A stretch of DNA of 40,764 nucleotides from Candidatus Hydrogenedentota bacterium. Its GTDB lineage: Bacteria > Hydrogenedentota > Hydrogenedentia > Hydrogenedentales > JAEUWI01. The stretch is from NCBI GenBank assembly GCA_024280935.1, contig JAJRPE010000482.1, positions 1 through 40,764 on the forward strand, given 5' to 3'. This document shows, piece by piece, positions 35,643 to 40,764 of the stretch; positions within the stretch are counted from its first letter, which is position 1, and each line of letters starts with the position of its first letter. Under the pieces are notes generated by a model. That model did no database searches and was not told where the DNA came from. It worked only from the letters and a program-made list of their open reading frames with translations. The translations under genes were made by a program, and so were the position numbers.

Positions 35643-35987
35643 ATGGGCCGCCCGAAGAAGCAGGAGCACGAGAAGCGCACCGAGCGTCAAAACCTCCGTT
35701 TCACGGTGGCTGAGATAGTCCATATCCAGCAACAGGCCGATGCCGCCGGTATCTCCCCTGCCGAGTATGTGCGTCGACGTGCTCTTGGCTATACCGTTCC
35801 ATCCGGGTCATCCTCACGGGGCACGGACCCGGCTCTAATATCGGAGCTGAACCGGGTTGGCGTGAATGTGAACCAGCTTGCCCGCTCGGTTCATCGGGGC
35901 GGTGACTTCGTTCAGTACTGGCAGGAAATCGGCCAGGAGCTACGCAGTGTCCTTGAAGCCGTCGTACGCAATCAGGAGGACTCCTGA
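35643..35987 (+). CDS. mobC: MobC-like relaxosome accessory protein
   Basis: MGRPKKQEHEKRTERQNLRFTVAEIVHIQQQADAAGISPAEYVRRRALG...ELNRVGVNVNQLARSVHRGGD. Confidence 0.88.
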   Translation: MGRPKKQEHEKRTERQNLRFTVAEIVHIQQQADAAGISPAEYVRRRALGYTVPSGSSSRGTDPALISELNRVGVNVNQLARSVHRGGDFVQYWQEIGQELRSVLEAVVRNQEDS

Positions 35988-35990
35988 GCC

Positions 35991-37442
35991 GTGGTCCCGA
36001 AACTACACGCCAAGGGCAAGAGCTTCCGGGGCTGTGCAAACTATCTTTTGCACGATAAGGAGCGTGCATGCACGACCGAGCGCGTGGAATGGACGGAGAC
36101 GCGCAATCTTGCCACGGACGACCCCGAGGTGGCCTGGCGCGTCATGGCGGCTACCTCGATGGACCAGAGCCGTCTAAAGACCCAGGCGGGCATCAAGAAC
36201 ACGGGCCGGAAGTCCAAGGACCATGTATTGCATCTTACCCTTTCCTGGCATCCTGACGAAGCCGAGGACCTTTCCCGCGAGGAAATGCTCCGAGCGGCCA
36301 ACGGCGCGCTTCGGGCCTTGGACGCGGGCGACCGCCAAGTGCTCTTTGTATCCCATAACGACGAGCCACAGCCCCATTTACACATTATGATGAATAGGGT
36401 TTCCCCCGAGGACGGGCGTATGCTCAGTTCTTCCAAGGAGAAGCTTGCCCTTTCCCGGTGGGCAGAGGCCTACGAGAAGGATCGGGGCCAGATATTTTGT
36501 GAAGAGCGGGTTTTGAACAACGAAGCCCGCGACCGCAAGGAGTTCACACGGGGGGGCAAGGACAAGCCACGCCATATCTTTGAGTTGGAGGCTGCCAATG
36601 ATAATCCAGGCGACGCAAACAAGGTGCGCGTGGAGCAGCGAAAGAAAGACGCGGTTCTGGCACAACGCCGCCGCGAACTGGCTGTCCGGCACGCCCAGCA
36701 ATGGAAGGAATTCCAATCGGCGCATAAGCAGCGTGTTTCCAATATTCAAGGGGAAACTGCGCGTGATCTATCCCGGCAGGTAGATGCTATTCGGAGCGGA
36801 TATCGCCCGGCCTGGACGGAATTACACAGGAAGCACCAGGTGGCGCTTCAAACATTCGAAGAACGGGAAACCCAGCTTCTTGGCCGCGTCCAGAATGCGG
36901 TGAAGCTGGTGGATTTGCGTAGGATTATCGGGCGCGGCCGCAATGATTCTGATGATGGAAAGCCCCAGGGCATTGGCGAGGTGTTCAAAACAGTGAGTTC
37001 CAGCGGTGCCCGCTTGCAGGAGGTTAAGCGTCAGCAGGAGGCACAACGGCGTGCCCTGCAGATTGAACAAGGGGCCAAGGAACGGGAGGCCAAGGCAGAA
37101 CGCCGCCGGGTTGAGGTAAAGCTACTGGTCCAAAACCGGCAGCGCTGCGAGGCGGAGCGTATGCAATTGGTGCTCGCACAGGCCATGGACCGGGCCAAAA
37201 CCCGCGCCGAACAACAGGCCAGGTCGCGGCAACGCCGGGAGGCTTGGAAGAATAACCGGCCAATCCAGGCCCCGGCGCAAGAACGTGCTGCCCAACCTAT
37301 TCCAGTTCAAGAGCAGTCTCCACCGGTTCAAGTTCAGGAACAGCGGCCGCCCCAACAGGACGAACGGGCGCAGCGTATCGCGGCGATAAAACAACGGATG
37401 AAAGACCAGGCACGCGAGCGCCAGGGGGATCGTGAGCGTTAA
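35991..37442 (+). CDS. Relaxase / mobilisation nuclease (MOB_P-like)
   Basis: GTG start; VPKLHAKGKSFRGCANYLLHDKE; HVLHLTLSWHPDE; VLFVSHNDEPQPHLHIMMNRVSPEDGR (histidine cluster); long charged C-terminal region. Confidence 0.92.
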   Translation: MVPKLHAKGKSFRGCANYLLHDKERACTTERVEWTETRNLATDDPEVAWRVMAATSMDQSRLKTQAGIKNTGRKSKDHVLHLTLSWHPDEAEDLSREEMLRAANGALRALDAGDRQVLFVSHNDEPQPHLHIMMNRVSPEDGRMLSSSKEKLALSRWAEAYEKDRGQIFCEERVLNNEARDRKEFTRGGKDKPRHIFELEAANDNPGDANKVRVEQRKKDAVLAQRRRELAVRHAQQWKEFQSAHKQRVSNIQGETARDLSRQVDAIRSGYRPAWTELHRKHQVALQTFEERETQLLGRVQNAVKLVDLRRIIGRGRNDSDDGKPQGIGEVFKTVSSSGARLQEVKRQQEAQRRALQIEQGAKEREAKAERRRVEVKLLVQNRQRCEAERMQLVLAQAMDRAKTRAEQQARSRQRREAWKNNRPIQAPAQERAAQPIPVQEQSPPVQVQEQRPPQQDERAQRIAAIKQRMKDQARERQGDRER

Positions 37443-37744
37443 CGAAAGCCCAGCTTTTTAGAAGTCTGACAAATCAGGTAGGCCATATTGCTTACCGCGA
37501 TGGAGAAATACTCGTTAAATTCGTAGCCATCCAGGGGCGCGTCCCACGCGACGATAATTGCTATCTCCTCGGCCGTCATACCGCATCCTTGCAAGAAGGC
37601 GTAGCTATCCCAATTGTAGCGGCTCATCGTGATGGCACGGGGTTGTCCGTTCAGGGGCTTGATGCCCGCTGGCGGCATGTCCAGATAGCGTGTTTCCAGT
37701 TCGAGAAGGTTCTCGACTTCTTTTTCTGTCATAAAGTTTTTCAT
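37439..37744 (-). CDS. Hypothetical protein (101 aa)
   Basis: MKNFMTEKEVENLLELETRYLDMPPAGIKPLNGQPRAITMSRYNWDSYAFLQGCGM...; converges on the relaxase gene. Confidence 0.6.
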   Translation of the reverse strand: MKNFMTEKEVENLLELETRYLDMPPAGIKPLNGQPRAITMSRYNWDSYAFLQGCGMTAEEIAIIVAWDAPLDGYEFNEYFSIAVSNMAYLICQTSKKLGFR

Positions 37745-37791
37745 GGAAACAACGTACTATGACAGGGGGTATTTTGCAAGCTTTCCTGCTC

Positions 37792-38094
37792 TCAGTCGCG
37801 GCCCCGGTCCCATCCAGACCGCATGCGTTCCTGGGCAGAACCCATGCGCTCTTTGATGTACGCGATACGCTGTTCCCGCGCTATGGCATGGGTGTTTTCT
37901 GTTGACAACGTTTGTGCGTGGCCCGGTGTGAGAGCAGGTGCGGGCTGGTCTCGTTCCCGCTCTGATTTAAGGCGCACCGCTTCGGCTTTTGTGACGGCCT
38001 CGCGTTCTTGGGTGTCTTGTTTCTCCTGTCCCTGTTGCGCTGTTTTGAAGTCCCGCCCCATCTCTGGGGCATCCGGGGGCCAGTTATCGCCCAT
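37792..38094 (-). CDS. Hypothetical charged protein in the mobilisation region (100 aa)
   Basis: Directly downstream of traG-like gene; C-terminus REQRIAYIKERMGSAQERMRSGWDRGRD. Confidence 0.6.
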   Translation of the reverse strand: MGDNWPPDAPEMGRDFKTAQQGQEKQDTQEREAVTKAEAVRLKSERERDQPAPALTPGHAQTLSTENTHAIAREQRIAYIKERMGSAQERMRSGWDRGRD

Positions 38095-38110
38095 GGGTCG
38101 TTACCTCCGT

Positions 38111-40339
38111 CTACGTCTTCGCGTAGTCTGGGTCTTTGTCGAACTTGCCCGCAAAGCGCGGGGAAAATATCCATTTGAGAAGCAGGTTGCTTTGTTTTTC
38201 CCGTAGGGAGCGCTGATAGTAGGCGACCTTTTCCAGCACGAATGCGGAACGGCCGTTTTGAAGGATATATTGCCAGCCGTCTTCACGGTTGATTTCTCGT
38301 GCCACTTCATCGGGCGTGCGGATGGGCACTACCCGGCTTTGCTGATTGTTCATGAGAGAAGAAGTACTTGTGTTCGTGCCGAGCCATTCGCTCACAAACT
38401 TTGTTGTTTCTGGGTCGGAAACCCCGAATACCTGCACAGCGCGGCTGTTCGTTATGAAGGGGTTAATATTGCCACCGTATAGTTCTTTGAGGGTGCCCAA
38501 ATCCTGGACGAAGGGCCAGAGTGTGAGGTTGTACCCTGCCATCAGGCCAAAGGCTTTGTGTACCTCTTCCATCCGACCGAGTGCCAGAAATTCATCAAGC
38601 ATCATCAGGACCGGAATGGTGGAGCGGCCACCCCTGGCCATCTGGTTAATGGCCAGGTTCACGAAGAGGCGGAGGAAACGGTTGTGCGTCCGCAGAAGGT
38701 CGGGCGGCAGAATGAGGTAAATCGTTGTCGGTTCACTTTTAAGGTCCGAAAAACTAAACGTACTTTCCCCAAGTCCTCGTTGAATAGCCGGGCTGGCCAG
38801 CCACTCCGTATGCTTATCAGCATTCGATAGTATGCCAAGGATTTCGTTGGTGCCAATACCTCTTATAACGCGCGTGGCGGCATCTTTGGCCATCCCCCCC
38901 GCTCTTTCGTTGAGTGACATATCCGCCCATAGTTCGGCCTGTTCTTCAGGCATTTGGGTTAGTAAATCGCGGAGCATGGGAAGGGTTGGGGAGGTGTACT
39001 GCCCCGAACTCACCAGGTGCGCGATGAGGCCAGCAATGATTAATCGCGCGCCGTCATCCCAATGCTGGTCTTTTGCGTGTGAGTCGGGAACAACCAGGGC
39101 ATCGGCAATAATGTTGATGTCTTCGCGGATGGTTGGCGCATCCACATCCAGGGCCGAAAGTGGATTGAAACTGGCACAGGTGCCTTTTTCCAGGACGTTG
39201 AAGGGGTCGACCACATGGCAGGATTGACCCATTTCTTGACGTGCCCGCAAGGTGACGGCCGCGTTGGTGCCTTTGGGGTCAATGACCAGGGTCGACCCCC
39301 TCCACAGGAGCAGATTCGGAATAATGGACGTGGCTCCCTTGCCCGCGCGGGACCCGGCCACGGTCAGCATGTGGCGGGGGTCTTCAAGGCCGATATCAAG
39401 AAAGGGGCTGTATAGCGAGCGGCCCATAAACAACGCATTTTTCTTGCGGCTGTAGTTTACGTCCCACTCTTCGATAAGACCGGCGAAGCGGGCCGAACCA
39501 CCTTGCCCAAATTGGCCTTGTTCGAGAAACCGGGCAAACTTCGCATATCTTCGTGCCAACGCGGGCCGCGAAAAATACAGGACAAGCCAGGCCACGACTA
39601 TCAGGTCGATCAAATAATGGTTTTGGGCCACTGTCTGTTTAACCCGTGTCCAGAACGGGGTGCTTTCTTTCCAGGACGTTACAGCGTTGTTCTCAAGAAC
39701 GCGGTATTCCCCGTTCTTGTTCTCGATGTTGTCGAGGTACTGTGAATACTGAGCGAATAACTCATTCGCTCCATCCCTTTTTACTTCCAAATCAGCCAGT
39801 TTTGTTTCCAGAGGGCTTTTGTTCCGTGTAAGCGTGCGCGGCTGCGTTACACCAATGCCAATTTTAGAGGCCAGGCTTTTTTTTACGTCCGCGATTTGCA
39901 TATTCAGGTCGTTTATCTGGGCATTACTTGCCTCAAGCTCAGAAGTCACCCAGTTGATGGAATCGTGCTCAAAATTCTGCCGTTGAACAAGGCCCCGTTG
40001 TACGGGGAAGCCGACGAAAATCAGTGTCAGAACTCCCAATATGACAAGCTCTAAAGACCCCCATTGAAGGCGGCGGGAAAGTTTCGTCGTTGAAAAACGC
40101 TTGGCCTGGGGCATGATGGTGCCGATCAACACGCTTAAAAACGGGGGAAGCATGAACCATAAAAGAATGCTCCACACCACCAGGCCAACCCAGAATGTTA
40201 CCGCCTTTTCCGCAATGTCATAGGGGGTGATGGTACGGGCGATATCACCAATAGGAATGAGTGTGACGGCTTCGGTTAAGGAAGGACTTGCATGCCAGGC
40301 AAGCAGGATTACCACGATAAATAAGAGGGCATTTTTCAT
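38111..40339 (-). CDS. traG: TraG/VirD4-type type IV coupling protein
   Basis: MLTVAGSRAGKGATSIIPNLLLWRGSTLVIDPKGTNA (Walker A), PVLMMLDEFLALGRMEEVHKAFGLMAGYNLTLWPFVQDLGTLKELYG; N-terminal TM and coiled-coil region. Confidence 0.93.
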   Translation of the reverse strand: MKNALLFIVVILLAWHASPSLTEAVTLIPIGDIARTITPYDIAEKAVTFWVGLVVWSILLWFMLPPFLSVLIGTIMPQAKRFSTTKLSRRLQWGSLELVILGVLTLIFVGFPVQRGLVQRQNFEHDSINWVTSELEASNAQINDLNMQIADVKKSLASKIGIGVTQPRTLTRNKSPLETKLADLEVKRDGANELFAQYSQYLDNIENKNGEYRVLENNAVTSWKESTPFWTRVKQTVAQNHYLIDLIVVAWLVLYFSRPALARRYAKFARFLEQGQFGQGGSARFAGLIEEWDVNYSRKKNALFMGRSLYSPFLDIGLEDPRHMLTVAGSRAGKGATSIIPNLLLWRGSTLVIDPKGTNAAVTLRARQEMGQSCHVVDPFNVLEKGTCASFNPLSALDVDAPTIREDINIIADALVVPDSHAKDQHWDDGARLIIAGLIAHLVSSGQYTSPTLPMLRDLLTQMPEEQAELWADMSLNERAGGMAKDAATRVIRGIGTNEILGILSNADKHTEWLASPAIQRGLGESTFSFSDLKSEPTTIYLILPPDLLRTHNRFLRLFVNLAINQMARGGRSTIPVLMMLDEFLALGRMEEVHKAFGLMAGYNLTLWPFVQDLGTLKELYGGNINPFITNSRAVQVFGVSDPETTKFVSEWLGTNTSTSSLMNNQQSRVVPIRTPDEVAREINREDGWQYILQNGRSAFVLEKVAYYQRSLREKQSNLLLKWIFSPRFAGKFDKDPDYAKT

Positions 40340-40366
40340 GGCCTCAGAATACGGGCCACCGTGCTC

Positions 40367-40764
40367 CTAAAGCAATTTAGTACGCGGCACCTGGGGTGAG
40401 CAGGGGCCAAGGACGAAGGCACCGCGCCCATCGGTGATTTTCAAGCCAGGCCAGAGCGCCTGAATCTTTCGCATCGCCTCTTTGGCTTTTCTCTTAAAGT
40501 TCTTGAGATCGTTGTAATCCGAACCTACCTGTTGTTGCAACTGGCCCCAAGTAATACGGGTAGGTTTGCGCAGGTAGCTTACCCGGTAGTTGAGCCAGGT
40601 GTAGAGGTCAAGGGCTAGGGGGGATTGTTTCAGGGCCAGGATAGCATCGAAATTCAGCGGTATCGGACGCGCTATTATTTCTTCGTAGAAATCCTTGTTG
40701 AGCCGGATGTAGTTGTTAAAAAGGGAGGTTTGTTCTGGGTTCTTGGGGTCCCACCAAAGACACG
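40367..40764 (-). CDS. repA: RepA-like replication initiator, C-terminal part (same gene as 1..739)
   Basis: Reverse frame ends with TAG at 40367-40369 and is in frame with the 1..739 segment after circularisation (unit 40,623 bp). Confidence 0.85.
   Translation of the reverse strand, partial: CLWWDPKNPEQTSLFNNYIRLNKDFYEEIIARPIPLNFDAILALKQSPLALDLYTWLNYRVSYLRKPTRITWGQLQQQVGSDYNDLKNFKRKAKEAMRKIQALWPGLKITDGRGAFVLGPCSPQVPRTKLL
40624..40764. repeat. Terminal 141-bp overlap identical to 1..141 (circular molecule)
   Basis: Base-for-base identical starting ATTGTTTCAGGGCCAGGATAGCATCG and ending CCACCAAAGACACG. Confidence 0.97.

Noticed and set aside
1-40764. CRISPR arrays, rRNA, tRNA
   Set aside because: No regularly spaced repeats with unique spacers and no recognisable rRNA or tRNA sequence seen by eye; a dedicated scan was not possible.

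Overview
The window reads as one complete circular plasmid. Bases 1-141 are repeated exactly at 40624-40764, so the unit length is about 40,623 bp, and the replication initiator gene spans the artificial ends. Backbone: RepA-like initiator with five iterons, a small conserved protein, a toprim/DUF3991 protein, a ParA/ParG-like partition operon, a serine resolvase with a candidate res site, a tyrosine recombinase next to a 34-bp loxP-like palindrome, ArdC-like antirestriction protein, two HigBA-type toxin-antitoxin pairs, MobC plus relaxase with a candidate oriT/hairpin array, and a TraG/VirD4 coupling protein without any visible type IV secretion genes. Accessory load: (i) a five-gene CBASS-like operon (CD-NTase, two different SLATT-like membrane proteins, two small unrecognised proteins); (ii) a TIR-like (DUF1863/MTH538) protein with a small membrane protein, a candidate two-gene defence system; (iii) a three-gene overlapping secreted toxin/immunity-like cassette; (iv) an ECF sigma factor / small protein / ImmA-IrrE peptidase operon, divergent from a 49-aa peptide gene and a YjzC-like gene; (v) a giant secreted TPR-C39 peptidase-RHS protein with a downstream lipoprotein; (vi) a glycosylation-like cassette (DPM1-like GT2, GT4, flippase-like, DUF2723 with TPRs); (vii) BlaI-like repressor plus DUF1573 protein. 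Family names were assigned by reading motifs in the translations; no database searches were run.
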